Assembly: GCA_963707275.1 (NCBI GenBank)
Contig: CAVPPH010000001.1
Span: forward strand, 372,001 to 436,000
DNA from: JACKBK01 sp963707275
GTDB lineage: Bacteria; Chloroflexota; Anaerolineae; JAAEKA01
Direction of reading: 5' to 3'
DNA: 64,000 bases
A program made the position numbers and the translations under genes. The notes under the pieces are model-generated. The model worked only from the letters and a program-made list of their open reading frames with translations, was not told the DNA's origin and did not search any database. Shown in pieces: positions 1 through 11,804 of this stretch. How positions within the stretch are numbered: the first letter of the stretch is position 1; every line of letters begins with the position of its first letter.

Positions 1-3000
1 GCCGCCCGGGTTGCCCGGCTCCAGCGGCACCGTCCAGACGACCGAGCCGTCGGCGTCCAGCACCGTCACGTTGCCGTTGTGGCTGATGACGATTTCGGGA
101 CCGGGGTCGCCGCCCGGCTGCTGGCCGTCGATGTCACCCACGGCGTGCGAGCCAAGCAGCCCGTTCAAGCCGCTCGTGCGGATGGCCGGGGTGATGGGCA
201 CCGACCAAACCAGCGATGGCGTGCCCAGGTTGTAGTCGTAGAGGCGCACCTGCGTCGGTGTGCCGGCCGCGCCGTCACCGTAATCGGCGGCGATGATGTC
301 GAGCAGCCCGTCGCCGGTCATGTCGGCCAGCAGCGGCGGAACCACGTACTGCCCGAAGGTGGTGGACCATTGCAGCGTGCCGTCGCCGTCCAGCACTGCC
401 AGCGTCTTGTCGGCATTGGTGACGATCTCCGGTTCGGGGTCGGCGTCCAGGTTGCCGATGGCCGGCGCGCCCAGGATGTCGAAGCTCTTGAGCGTCGGCA
501 TGACCCACCAGGTGGACCAGCTTGCGCCGCCGGGATCGGGGCGGTAAACCCGTAGGTCCTTGCTGCTGTGGACGACGATTTCGCTGCCGGGCTGGCCGTC
601 CAGTTCCGCCAGTGCGATGGAACCGATGAACGCGCGGTTGACCGGCGCGCCGCCGATGTCGTCGGTCCAGATCAGGGGCGTTCCGCCGCCTGCGTCCTGC
701 CCGTCGGCGCGGTAAACGAAGAGCTTACCCCAGATCGAGGTCGTGTCGGAGCCGAAGACCAGCTCCACCACGCCGTCGTTGTTGATGTCACCGGCCGCCA
801 TGCCGCTGACCATGCCGATGCTGCCGAAGAAGGGCGCGCCGTTGCCGGCCGCCGCGTTGTCGTACCACTCGACCATCGGCGCGTAGGGGTTGGTGTTGGG
901 CGGGTTGGCAGCAAAGCCATCGACCCGCATCCGGCTGACGTTGCTGACGCGTACCGCATGCGGCCCAAAGGGCAGGTCGGTGAAGTGGAACGCCAGCGGC
1001 GTGTCGCTGAAGTCGTAGTCCATGCTGACGGTCGCCGTCAACACGCCATCCAGGAAGATCTCTACCTGTGGATCCTGGCTCGACGTGAAACCGTAGAAGG
1101 TGAAGGAATCGCCCAGGAAGCTGTACCAGACGTTGGCGTCGCCCGCGCCGGTCTGCATGTACGAGTAGTCGCCTTCGATGCCGTTGGCCGACTGGACGGT
1201 CTCAATGTAATCACTGAAATGCACCCGGCCGTTGAGCTGCGCCTGATTGGCATTCTGGAAGGCGTCCGACGCGGCCGTGCCGTCGTAGACCTCGATGAAG
1301 TCCAGCCAGACGTTGGTCCCGGTGCCGGGCGGATCGGGCTGACCCAATACCACGACCTCGACGGTGTGCGGGCCGGCGCTGAAGCCGCCATACTGCACCT
1401 CTTTTACCTCGTCGCCGGAACTGTACAGTCCGACGATACCCTGGCTGATGCCGTCCACCAGTACCTCGGCCTGGCCAGCGTTGTTGCGCGTGCGGAAGCC
1501 GATGTTGACCCACGTTCCGGTGAACTGCAAGGATGCCGTGTTGCCAGCCGTTGAGGAGCTGACTACGTAGCGCCCGCTGGAGCGCACATTGGGATCTTCG
1601 GTTCCCCAGGACTGGGGCCGCTGGGCGTATGGATAGCCGTTGTATCGCAGCGCGGGGTCGTTCTCCTCGTAGCGCACGAAACCGGTGTAGTTGGGCGGCG
1701 TGTAGAAGGGCGCGCTGCCCGGCGTGCTGAAGGCGTCCACCGTCTGCTCGCCGCGGTAGCGTGAGACTTGCAGGACGTGCAGGCCCGGCCCCAGGCCATC
1801 GAACGAGTAGGTGCGGGTGACGATGTCACTGCTGTACAGGTTCAGGTAGCCAACGAACTGTCCGTCGATCCGGGCAATCGAATCGGTGGTAGCGTTGTTG
1901 CGGGCGATGGCCTGGAAGGTGACGCTGTCGCCGGTGAAGGGGAACCACATCGAGGCGTCGTTGACTGACGTGCCGTCCTGGGCAAAGAACCCGCCGCTGG
2001 CAGCCGCGTTGGTCACCAAGTCCCAGTTGTTGCTGCGTAGAACACGGCTGTCGAACTCCTCGAATGAGCCGTCTGGCAGCACACTGCCGTCCCAGACGTC
2101 GATGAAGTCCAGATTAACGTCGTTGTTGGTCGAGTTGGGATGGCTGCTGCCCAGCACCCTGACCGTCAAAGTGTGCGGTCCGGCTGCCAGGCCGTCGTAG
2201 TAGAGGCTGAGCGTATCGCGATCTCGCCGGTAGGTATCGACGATACCCTGGCTGATGCCGTCGATGAAGACCTCGGCGTTGCCGCCCGAGTTGGTTGCCC
2301 AGAAGCCGACGCCCACGGTCACGCCGTCGAAGGCGAAGCTGATCTCGTCGTTGGCAGTGCGCGACCAGATCACCTGGCCATTGCTGGCGCCGAAGGCCGT
2401 ACTGTTGTTCAGCCGCGTCCAGGTGGTCACCGTCTGCGTGTAGGGCACGCCGTTGTACAGGATGTCCGGCCAGTCCTCCTCGTAGCGCTGAAACGCGCCG
2501 GTTGCCGGCGGCGTGTAGAAGGGTGCGCTGCCGGGCTGGATGAACGCGCCGATGGTGCCGTTGGCCTGGTGGCCATGCACGCGCAGCACGTGTGCGCCGG
2601 CCCCCAGCCCGTCGAAGGACCATGTCGGCGTGATCGTGCCTGCCGCGCCGATGTCGAAGGCGCCCTTGTAGCTGTCGTCCACGTACAGCCGCACCTTACG
2701 CGCGCCGCTTTCGGCCCAGCTCTGGAAGCTGACTGTGTCGCCGGTGAAGGGGAACCAGGCGTTGCCAGTGCTCGTGCGCAGGAACTGCCCCGGCGGGTTG
2801 ATCGATGTGCGCAGGCTCCAGTCATCGTCCAGGTAGAAGCGATCCACGGCGGTGGGACCAAATACGCCATCGGTCAGCGCGGCGCCGTTCCACACGTCCA
2901 GGAAGTCCAGCCGCACCTCGCCATCGCCCACCACGGTGAGCGAGATCGTATGCGTGCCGGTGATGAAGTTGCCAAGGGTGAAACTCAGCGGTTCCACCTC

Positions 3001-4156
3001 GCGCCGGTAGGTGTCCACCACACCCTGGCTGACGCCGTCCAGGAAGATCTCGACGCTGCCGCCATCGGTGTCGCCCATGAAGCCAATTGCGGCCCAGCGG
3101 CCGTCGAACGTCAGCGCTGCGCTGTCGGCGGCTGTGTTTGACCAGACGGTTTCAGCCCGGCTGGCATTGCGTGAGGTCGCGTTGGTCTCGCGCGTCCAGG
3201 TGCGGGTCGTGATCGTGTAGGGTTCGCTGTTGTAGAGCCACTCCGGGCTGTCCGCTTCGTAGCGCTGGAAGCTGGCAGGCGGCGGGCTGGGGTCGGTCCA
3301 CGGCGGCGAGCCAGGCTGTGAGAATGCGTCCACCGTGCCCTGGCTGTTCTGGCTGCTCACCTGAAGGACGTGCAGTCCGGGGCCGAAGCCCTGGAAGGAG
3401 TAGGTGCGCGGCGTTTCATTCCAGTCGAACAGGTCCAGCTCGGTCAGATAGAGGTCATCCACGTAGAGCCGAACGGTACGTGCGTCGCTCCTTGTCATCG
3501 CGTTGTAGGTGAACGAGTCGCCGCTGAAGTAGAACCAGGCGTTGCCGCTGGCAGCAGCGGTAATAGGAGCCACCGCTGGCATTGGCGTCGTTGATGTTGA
3601 CCCAGCCGCCGCTGAGCAGCACGCGTGCGTCAGTCTGCTCGAACGTCCCGTCGGGCAGCGCTGCGCCGTCCCACGTGTCCACGTAGTCGATGCCGACCCA
3701 TTCGTCGCTGCTCTTGGGATTGGCCGTCCCCAGCACCGTCAGCGAGATGGTGTGGGTCGCCGAGATCAGCCCGTCGAAAGTCAGGGCGAACGACGTATCC
3801 TCGCGCCGGTAGAGGTCGATCACGCCCTGGCTGGCGCCGTCCAGGAACAGTTCGGCCTCGCCGGAGATGCTGGTGCCCAGCAGTCCCAGCGTCACCCATG
3901 TGCCGCCAAAGTCGTAGCTGACCGTGTGGCCGGCGGTCTGCGCGCGGTAGTAGTTGCCGCCGCTGGCGCGGTTGTTGGAGATCGTCTGTTCCAGGTGCCG
4001 CCGTAGATGAAATCCGGCGCCGTTCTGTTCCTCTCGGGTCACCGCCGCCAGCGGCGCGCGCAGTTGTCCGGGACGACCTCCTCAACCAGCTCTTCCTCCG
4101 AGGGCAGCTTCCTCAGCTCCTGCGGCTGAGTTCCTCAGTCGGCTCCTCGGGTCTGT
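1..4156 (-). CDS. Giant secreted protein, C-terminal part: tandem carbohydrate-binding-like repeats then FG-GAP-like repeats (partial, frameshifted)
   Basis: One minus-strand frame is open from about 3,560 to the window edge, and a second frame covers about 4,042-3,560. Translation gives at least four tandem units of roughly 260 residues (about 4040-3300, 3300-2540, 2540-1720 and 1720-900). Each unit pairs a beta-sandwich of the type 'LDGVSQGVVDTYRR...HTISLTV...LDFLDVWDG' with a second module ending in 'DAFxxPGSAPFYTPP...RYEE'. The end (about 900-1) carries FG-GAP/VCBS-like calcium-blade motifs such as 'GDINNDGVVELVFGSD' and 'ADMTGDGLLDIIAADY'. A Glu-rich linker around 4,050-4,150 joins it, with frame changes, to the CARDB region upstream, so it is probably the same polypeptide. 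Cell-surface binding of glycans is inferred from domain style. The gene continues beyond the left edge, and long plus-strand open frames here are antisense shadows. Confidence 0.6.
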
Positions 4157-7100
4157 CTACGACATCGGTTCCAGCCCCCTCTCCCTCAGGGCGAGGGCCG
4201 GGGTGAGGGTGAGACTCGCCGGCGACGTATCCGCCGCCGACACCACCTCCCCGCCCGCCTCCTTCGTCACCACCCACTGCTCGCCGGCGTTGACATTGCG
4301 CGGCTCCATCGGCGGCAGCGCGGGCTGCTCCTCAGGCAGGATCGTGTCCACCAGAATCTCCGTGGTGATGACCGTCGTCACCGTCACGTCGCCGGGCGCA
4401 ACGATCACCGGGTTGACGCTGTGGCTCGCGCCCAGCGCCTGGCCGACGCCGAAGGGCGCAAAGCCGTAGCCATCGGGAACCAGCGCCAGCGCCGCGTCCA
4501 GCAGCTCCACCTCGACGGTGTAGACGCCGCTGGCCCAGCCAGAGGTGTTGACCGTCTGCAAGCTGTAGCTCTGCGGCGTGCCCGGCTGGACGGTCAGCGG
4601 TGTGTCGCCGGTGAAGGCTGTGCCGCCGCCGGAGTTCAGGACGGTCGTGCGCGCTGTCACCTCGCGGCGCAGGTTGGCCACGTTGGCCACGTCGATGCTG
4701 ACCGTGGTCGAACTGACGCCGGTTTCCACGAAGGGCGGGTCGGGTGTCACCGACGTGATCTGCACGAACTGGTTGACGACGTTCAGTCCCGCGCTGGCCT
4801 GGTCGGAGACCACGCCCACGACATCCGGGCCGGTTGCGGCCACCGTTGCCTCCAGCAACTGGAAGCCCAACGCGGGCGGCGTGAAGCTGTAGACCACCGG
4901 CTGGCTCTCGCCCGGGTCCAGGCTCAGGCTGTCGTAGTCCGGGCCGGTGGGTAGTGTCGTCGTCACGGCGTAGGTCGTGGCCAGCGGATCCCTGGTTGGT
5001 GACGGTCAGCGTGTACGACGCGCTGCTGCCCAGCAACACCGCGTCGATGGAGGGCGTGAACTGCGCGGCCGGCTGGTGCTCCGCCGACTGGCAGACCGCC
5101 ACACCCAGCGCCGCCGCCGAGTCGCTCAGATCCTGCAACGCCGCGCTGATGGCCGCGTTGCCCGAGGCCGATGCCAGCGCCGACGCGTCGGCGGCCACTG
5201 CCGCGGTGCTCACGGCCGGCCAGTTGGCGTTGACCAACGTCACCAGCGTGTTGGCCGCGGCCGACGGTCGAGTCGCGCAGCGCGCTGCTGCACGTACCGC
5301 CGTCGCAGGACGCTTCCAGCTCGCTGGCGACGCCGCCCAGACTACTGAACGCGGCCGCGACCGCGCTGTCGTCGCTGCACGCCAGCACTTGCGCGCCGGC
5401 CGTCGTAGACCGGCGCGCTCAGCGGGCCGGCCAGATAGACCAGCATCGCGGTGGTCGGCGTGTAGGCGACCGTCGGCGCGGGGCTGCTGATCGCGAAGGG
5501 GTAGTCCACGTTGCGCTGGCCGGTGGTGACGGAGAAGTTCAGCGTCTGCGTGGACGACTGGCCGGGGTTCAGCGCCACCGGGCTTGTGGGCGACGAGACC
5601 GTCCAGCCAGGGGCGGGCGACTCGGCCAGCAGGTCGAAGGAGCCGGGCGCGTTGCCGACGTTGGTCAGGGTCACATCAAACGTGCCCCCGGTGTTTTCGC
5701 CCAGATACTGCTCGGCCGGGCTGACCTGCACGAAGGGGAAGGGAACGGATGGAACACTCCACGAATCGTTGTCGCTGGCCGTGACTGCGCCGTTGTCCTG
5801 CGCGGTGGCGACGACGGTGAAGGGATAGTTGGTGCCAATCGCCGGCAGCGTCGTCACCGTCGGCAGGATGTGCAGACCGAGCTGCACCTTCTGGCCGGCT
5901 TTGAGCGGCACGGACAGGTTGGTTGCGCCCGGCGTGCTGCCCAGGATCGACCAGCCGGCCGGCAGGCCGCTGACGGTCACGTCATAGGTGCGCGCTACCG
6001 ACGAGGTGTTGGTCAGATCGACGGCGAAGGACGCGCCGGTGAGCTGCATCCGCCCGTCGTTGACTGCCAGATCGTAGACGCCCGCGACCTTTGTCGCCCC
6101 ACGGCACGGTGTAGGTCGGATCGACAAAAACGTCCAGTTGCACGCCGTCCACCGGGCTGACGGTGACGACATGCACCGCTGAGACCGCCAGATCGGGCGC
6201 GCCGGCCGGCTGGGCGAAGACCACGATCTCGTGCGCGCCCGCTGCTGCGTCCACCGGCGACTGGGCGCTGATCTGGCCGCCCGTGTCGATGCTGACATCC
6301 CAGCCCGCCGGCCCATAGACCGTCATGGTGTAGGCGTCGCTGACGTTGGCGGTGACGCTGGCGCTGAAGTTGGCCGAGCCGCCGGCAGGAACGTTGCTGG
6401 CGTCGCTGCTCAGGGCCAGCGTGTAGAAGTCGGCCGTGCCGTTGAAGGTGAAGGTGTCGCCGGCGCCGGCCGCGCTGCCGCTGCCGGCGGCGTCGCCCAG
6501 CGCAAAGCCGTTGGCCACCGGGGCTGCGTTGCCGCCCACGGTGGCTGTGCCGCTGGCCGTGGCCGCGGTGAAGCCGCCGTTGGTCGTGTTGAACGACATG
6601 CTGGCGGCGAAGTTGGGCGCAGCCGTCGGCCCGCGGCCTGTCAGGACGACCGTGTCGCTGGTCACCAGGCGCAGATCGCCCGTGTAGTCGTTGCCACCCA
6701 CGCTGACCACGGCGTTGCGCAGCGCCAGCTCGTAGCCCGACGTCGCCGCTGAGGCTGGCGTGTAGGCGGCGCGGTTGCTGCCGGCGGCCAGCTCAGGCAG
6801 GGCCGGACCGTGCAGCGACAGGCTGCCCGACGCGGTGGCGCTGACATCGAGTGCGTTGCCGTTGGTGGCGGCCGTGGCAGGTGTGGCGGCGCTGGCCGGC
6901 GCGGCTGTCACCGCGCCGCTGCCCAGCAGGGTCAGCCCCTGGAACACCTGTGCGTTGCCAACGGAAAGGCTGTCAAAGGCGAAGCTGTTCTCGGCGGCGC
7001 TGGCCCACGCCTCCGTGTTCTCGCGGTGGACGCCCACCAGCGGCGTCGTGACGTTGACTGCGACGGTGTTGCCGGCCAGGCTGGCGGTCTGGTTGACCAC

Positions 7101-9867
7101 CGCGCTGGCGCTGGTGGTCGGGTAGGTAACGTCGAAGGGCAGGTTGAGTTGCATCTCTGGCAGGGTGGGTCAGCCTTGGCCAGGGCGGCATTGCCGGCAG
7201 CGGCGCCCGCCGTGTACGCCTTGCTTGCACCACTTCTTGTCGGCCTTGGCTTTGCAGACCATCTTCGGCCTCCTTGCCCTTCTCGGCTGCGACGCTCTTG
7301 GCCTGTGCCACGACGCTGGCGATGTCGGCCGGGTCGATGGGCACCGCACCAAAGAACGAACCCCAGAAGCCCATGGTGGTGGCGATGAAGCCCGCGCCAA
7401 AGCCGCCGATCAGGCTGCCGACCTTCTTGGCGAAGTTGCCCAGCACCGCATAGGACACGGCCATATGCAGGCCGTTCTCCATGACGTCGATGGTTTCCAG
7501 GGTGTTGGAGTCGATCAGCAGCCAGCCGATGGTGGGCGCATCGGCGCGCCGGCAGCGTGACCATCGCCTCGGGAACCAGGACGTTGAGATCGGGGTTCTC
7601 GGTGAGCGCGGTGGAGATGCGCGCTTTGGCCTGGTCCGAGATCGGCAGTGCGTTCAACTCGTCCAGCGTGCCGATGGTGTAGCGGGAGACGGGGATGCCG
7701 TCCGTTTCGGCCTGATCCAGCACGGCGATCACGCTGGTCACCGGCGCCGGCGAGACCTCGGTCAGCACGCCGTGTTCCAGCGACAGATCCAGCATGCCGC
7801 GCGCGTAGTTGAAGGACTGCACGCCCGCATCGGTCTGGCCCGGGTAGCCCAGCGCGCGCATGCGGTTGCGTCCCAGGTCGAAGGACATCGCGTCGGTCTC
7901 TTCGACCTCGTTGCGTTCCCAGCCAAGGGTGAAGACGCGCGGCGAGGCGGCGTAGCTCTTGGTGCGCAGGCTGTCGGTCAGATAGTCGAGGCCCGGCGTC
8001 CGAGGCGCGCAGGAATTTGTAGAGGTGCAGCTTCTGCCCCAGCCGCGCCGCCTTGCCGAAGGCAACGACCGCCTGCTGCGACGCGGCGGTCACCTCGGGG
8101 CCCGGCGCGGACGAGTCGGCGAGGCCGCTGACAGCGTCCCAGGCATCGCCCACGGCCAGCCCCAGCGTCACCATGTCCTGATACGCGTCGTCGATGGCGT
8201 AGCCGGGCAGCCGCGAGGTGGCCACCAGCGTCGCCCACGAGGAAAGCGTGCTCACGCGCGCGGTCTCATCGCGGCCAATGTTGCCAACCAGCCCACCGCC
8301 GGTGCGCGCGGCGTAGCCGATGTCGTCGAATAGCTCGCGGCGATAGGTTTCGCTCGCGCCGCCTGGCTCGGTGACGGTGATGTCCAGCCACTCACCCACG
8401 ACGAAATCCGGACGCGAAGGGGAAGCTGCTGATCAACTCACCGAAGGCGGTTCCCTCGATCAGTTGCTCGCTCTCGCCGACCACGAAATAGGGGGTGTAG
8501 GTGTGCTCGGCAGTGGTGAAGACCAGCCCGCCGGGATTGCTGCTTTCCACCAGGTGTGAAAAAATAACCGGCTCGCCCACCAGTTCCACGGTGTTGTAGG
8601 TGGCGGAAACCGGCGACGGCACCTCGTAGAGGTTGGTCGCGCCGACGGGGAAGATGCGGTACTTCTCGACGGCCAGATCGAAGCTGACCTTGTGGCGCAG
8701 GCTGTCGGGCAACTCGGCGAGCTGGCCGCCGCTGGGCGCGCCGAAGAGATCGCCCGGCTGCGCGGCTCGGGAAGGAGGGATCCAGCACCGTCCAGCCGCT
8801 GCCGGGCAGATAGGCTTCCACCCAGGCGTGTTGCTGCACTTCGGCGATCAGCGCCGGATCGTTGACCGGATCGGCAGTTGCTGTGCCCGCGGGCACGTAG
8901 CCGCCAGTGGCCGGCAGGCCGTCGAACATGCTGGCCAGCAGGGTTTGCGCATCGGACTGGTCCAACGTGCCCAGCCGGTAGGCGGCCGGGATGCCGCTGG
9001 CGCGCAGCAGCGCGATCAGCAGGCTGGCCTGGTCGACGCCGTTGCCGGCCTCGCTCCAGAGTGTGCCGCGCGCGCCGCGCAGGCTGCCGATGTACGCTTC
9101 GTAGCCCAACCCGCGCACGAACTGGAAGAGCGCGAGTGGATCGCCCGCCAGCTCAGTCGCCTGGCGCAGCACGTAGCTGTCGCCGCAGTTGGCGTCGACG
9201 GTGCAGACCAGCCACTGGGCAAACCCGCTGGGCGCGAGCGAAATCGTGCTGCCGGCCGAGGAGACGGGGCGTCCCTGCCAGTTGCCGCGCGCTGTAATGC
9301 CGTCGTCCAGGTCGGTGAAATCGGCCAGCGCGCCGGGAGCGCTGAGGCGCAGCACGGCCTGCGCAGTACCTTGCGGCGGCACATCGCCCAGGTTGACCAC
9401 GAAGCGGTCGCCGTCCTGGTCAGCCGCCGGCGCGGCTTCGAGCAGGTTGGCCGAGGGATGGGTCAACTGGTCGGAGAGGATCACGTCGCGCAGGGTGTTG
9501 GGATCGGCGGCAAAGTCCACCGAACGCAGCGCGGCGATGGTGTCGGTGATGGTCGTCGCCGGCGACGATGGGCGGAGTGACCACCGGCGGCAGGTTGTTG
9601 CGGACGGTGACGGTGACGACCAGCCCGCTGGCCGCAGTGGCCGGGTCAAAAGTCGATTGTTGCAGGGAGAGGGAAAGAGGGGTCGCAAGAGGATCGGTTG
9701 TCAGGTTTGATGCTGCCGGTTCTCGCTCCGGCGGAGCAACTGCCGACGATGTTGGCGCAAGATCGGGCGGGGAGGTGGTTGCTTCGGCTGACGTGCAGCG
9801 CGGGGCTGACAATCAATGCCAGCGCAATCAAAATGTTGACGACAATCATTCCTCGTGAGGTCCTCAT
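4157..9867 (-). CDS. Giant secreted protein, N-terminal part: transglutaminase-like domain plus CARDB/NEW3-like domains (multiply frameshifted)
   Basis: The start at 9867 has AAGGAG eight bases upstream and encodes a signal peptide (MRTSRGMIVVNILIALALIV). The reading frame then hops, near 9812, 9565, 8755, 8400, 7995, 7545, 7255-7160, 6105, 5395, 5255 and 4975. Stitched together it gives a transglutaminase-like domain (about 9400-8770; 'DQASLLIALLRASGIPA' and 'HAWVEAYLPGSGWTVLDPSFP'), a region of unknown fold (8710-7550), a Gly/Ala-rich hydrophobic stretch (7480-7250), long beta-rich repeats (7154-6100), NEW3/CARDB-like domains (6100-4970) and a CARDB-like domain (4966-4250). The usual catalytic Cys position of the transglutaminase fold reads GNGVDQ, so the domain may be non-enzymatic. 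Insertion errors explain the breaks better than decay because protein similarity resumes immediately after each shift. One frame ends at a TAG at 4157, next to a REP-like palindrome. Confidence 0.6.
4171..4213. repeat. REP-like GC-rich palindrome (CCCTCTCCCTCAGGG type)
   Basis: The sequence contains CCCCTCTCCCTCAGGGCGAG followed by a CCGGGGTGAGGGTGAG arm. This is the type of short palindrome found dispersed in many bacterial genomes. It lies at the 3' end of the CARDB-domain frame, where it is translated as an LTPALALRERGLEP-like peptide before a stop. It may mark a real boundary inside the giant locus. Copy number cannot be judged from one window. Confidence 0.45.
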
Positions 9868-10090
9868 TCGTATTCTCCTTGGGTAGGTTTCTTGCCGGGG
9901 TTGGTCGAGCGATCCGGTCTCGAATTCTGGCAAGCCAGGTCTTAAGTCGCGTTTGACAGCCAGTCTTGATGGCTGGCTGCCGCGTGTGTGAACGTCGGCT
10001 TCCGGCGCGCGCCGGAAGCAAGCGGCGAATATTGCCTTCTGGGGTACCGGCATTATAGCAAGCACGCGAGATCGCGCAAATCGCGGCGCA

Positions 10091-10172
10091 CTGTAGGTCG
10101 ATTTTCCGAAATCGACCGTGGCTCGTGTCCAGAGCAAGTGCGCTGGACGGCTTGGGAAAGCCGTTCTACACA
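10091..10172. repeat. Double-hairpin REP-like element
   Basis: Two hairpins lie side by side. GGTCGATTT-tccg-AAATCGACC is at 10096-10117 and ACGGCTT-gggA-AAGCCGT at 10147-10164. The ends CTGTAG and CTACACAG are also complementary. The right end coincides with the stop codon of the sugar kinase at 10166, so the element may also act in 3' end formation of that transcript. Confidence 0.55.
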
Positions 10173-11077
10173 GAATGGGTGCGCTGCGCCCAGGCGGTCA
10201 GGTCCGCGTCGTTCAGGAAGCCGGCGGCCGCGCCGCTCTCCCCAACCTTGAACGACGCGAAGACCACCGATTTCCGTATCGCGCGGTACGGATTCCCCGA
10301 TTTGCGATATTCGTGCAGAAAACAGGAGTAAAGTGCATCCCCCGCGCCGATGGTGTTGATCACCGGACGCGTCTCGACGGCCGGCAGATGAACCGGTTCC
10401 TCACCCTTGACCGCCAGCAGCGCACCCTGCACGCCCATGCCGATCACAACGATCTGGTTGCCGTAACGACCCTGGACCGCAATAGCCCACTCTTCCGGCG
10501 ACACCGGCAACGCCTCGTCGCTCATGAAGAGGATGTCCGCGGCGCGCATGAAGTCGGCGTTGTAGGGGTCGTCCAGGTTGGAGATGGTGTGGACGTCTGT
10601 GGCGATGATCATGCCACGGCGGCGCGCCAGTGCCAGCATTGGCCGCGAAAAGTTGATGTTGCACAGCGCCGCCAACTGGCAGCCGGCGGCCGCTTCTTCA
10701 AACAGCGCTTGCGGGTAGATCTGTTCCTGAATGTCCTTGAGATCGACGTTGATCTGCCGCCGGCCCTCTGGGTCGTAGAGGATGGCTGATTGCGCGGTCT
10801 CGGCGACCTGCGACACGACATAACGATCGTCGACGCCGATCTGCCCCAGCTCGTCGCGCACCAATTGGCCCGGCGCGTCCTGGCCGATGACGCTGAGAAA
10901 CCTGACTTTGTTGCCCAAAGTTGTCAGCGCCTTGCTGACGTTCAAGCCGACGCCGGAGACGGTGCTCCTGACGCCGAAGAAGGGGTAGCGGACGGGCGAG
11001 TAGTCGATGGGAAAGCCATCGACCCGCACGGTGGTTTCGATGTTGATCAGGCCGGAGACGAGGATGGGGGGAGGCAT
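10166..11077 (-). CDS. PfkB-family carbohydrate kinase
   Basis: This is a 303-residue ribokinase/PfkB-fold sugar kinase that would phosphorylate a sugar or nucleoside with ATP in the cytoplasm; the substrate cannot be read from sequence. The N-terminal signature GVGLNVSKALTTLG is present near residue 42. The C-terminal signature NTIGAGDALYSCFL near residue 240 contains the anion-hole GAGD with the catalytic Asp. Full length suits the family (about 300). I chose ATG 11077 because homology starts there (MPPPILVSGLINIETT). No purine-rich ribosome-binding site precedes it: the leader is a polypyrimidine run, so the start is less certain than the family call. It follows the RidA gene by 32 bases on the same strand. 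Confidence 0.85.
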   Translation of the reverse strand: MPPPILVSGLINIETTVRVDGFPIDYSPVRYPFFGVRSTVSGVGLNVSKALTTLGNKVRFLSVIGQDAPGQLVRDELGQIGVDDRYVVSQVAETAQSAILYDPEGRRQINVDLKDIQEQIYPQALFEEAAAGCQLAALCNINFSRPMLALARRRGMIIATDVHTISNLDDPYNADFMRAADILFMSDEALPVSPEEWAIAVQGRYGNQIVVIGMGVQGALLAVKGEEPVHLPAVETRPVINTIGAGDALYSCFLHEYRKSGNPYRAIRKSVVFASFKVGESGAAAGFLNDADLTAWAQRTHSV

Positions 11078-11106
11078 GGAAAGGAGGGAAAGGAGGGAAA
11101 TGGGGT
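11078..11106. other. Purine/pyrimidine-asymmetric tract between RidA and kinase genes
   Basis: The plus strand reads as repeats of GGAGGGAAA, so the minus-strand transcript carries CCUCC-rich pyrimidine repeats directly before the kinase start. CCUCC matches the anti-Shine-Dalgarno sequence rather than its complement, so this cannot be a ribosome-binding site. A similar but longer tract lies at 32030-32107. Confidence 0.6.
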
Positions 11107-11109
11107 AGA

Positions 11110-11511
11110 TCAGTCGGTGACGATGGCTTCGGCTTCGATTTCGACCAGCATGGCCGGGTCGATGAGGCGGCTGACTTCGACCATGGATGTGGCCGGACGG
11201 ATTGCGCCGAAGAACTCGCCGTGGGCGCGGGCGACGGGCTGCCAGTCGTCGATGTCGAGGACGTACATGCGGGTGCGCACGACGTGGCGTAGTTCGGCGC
11301 CCAACGCGTTGAGCGCGACCTCGATGTTGCGCAGTGTCTGGATAGCTTGCGCGTACACATCGCCCGGCGCGACAACATCGCCGTCGGCGTCGGTGGCGGT
11401 CGTGCCGGAGACGAAGACCTGGTCGCCGACGCGGACGGCGCGCGAGTAGCCGGCGATCGGTTCCCAGGGTGTGCCGCTGCTGAAATGTTGTCGAGTCATG
11501 AAAGCTGTCAT
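11110..11511 (-). CDS. RidA/YjgF family protein
   Basis: The product is a small trimeric-barrel protein of 129-133 residues related to RidA enamine/imine deaminases, which clear reactive imines formed by PLP enzymes. The region GYSRAVRVGDQVFVSGTTATD and the later QTLRNIEVALNALGA and HVVRTRMYVLDI segments are typical of the family. The C-terminus VEIEAEAIVTD also fits. The first ATG (11511) has AGGAG only one base away, while an internal ATG at 11499 has it about 13 bases away, so either start is possible. It is followed by the PfkB kinase and may be co-transcribed with it. The exact Rid subfamily is not determined. Confidence 0.85.
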   Translation of the reverse strand: MTAFMTRQHFSSGTPWEPIAGYSRAVRVGDQVFVSGTTATDADGDVVAPGDVYAQAIQTLRNIEVALNALGAELRHVVRTRMYVLDIDDWQPVARAHGEFFGAIRPATSMVEVSRLIDPAMLVEIEAEAIVTD

Positions 11512-11651
11512 ACTCCTGTGGTGTCTGCTCAGGCGGACCTGCCAGTTGTGGGCACGAACGCTGTTGCCACAATTGTAACATACCCGCGCGCTGGCAGAGA
11601 AACATCACGGCGCTGGCATGACATGGTATAATGGGCGCAGGCGGTCAGTAT

Positions 11652-11804
11652 TCCGTAGACAAGTTAACCACGATAGTCATTGCGAGGCTCGGCGAGGCAA
11701 TCCTTCTGACCGGTGCGCGAGATTGCTTTGGCGCGACGCCTCGCAATGATCGGTGGAAATCTTGTTTACAGCGTATTCAGCGCTATGATCGGTGATCGAT
11801 ATTT
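11652..11804. repeat. MITE-like inverted repeat element
   Basis: Arms TCATTGCGAGGC (11677-11688) and GCCTCGCAATGA (11738-11749) are exact inverted copies. The similarity extends outward (CCGTAGACAAG...ACCACGAT versus ATCGGTGG...CTTGTTTACAG) and inward (GGCAATC versus GATTGCTTTG). A perfect 9-base direct repeat, GGTCAGTAT, lies at 11643-11651 and 11805-11813 and could be a target-site duplication. The right arm does not directly abut the direct repeat, so transposition is only inferred. No coding capacity is seen inside. The element sits just upstream of the lipoprotein gene at 11826. Confidence 0.6.

Noticed and set aside
568..3141. Long plus-strand open frames (568-1554 and 2140-3141)
   Set aside because: They are antisense to a minus-strand frame whose translation has clear beta-repeat and FG-GAP-like motifs; their own products are Arg/Ala/Val-rich with no recognisable motif.
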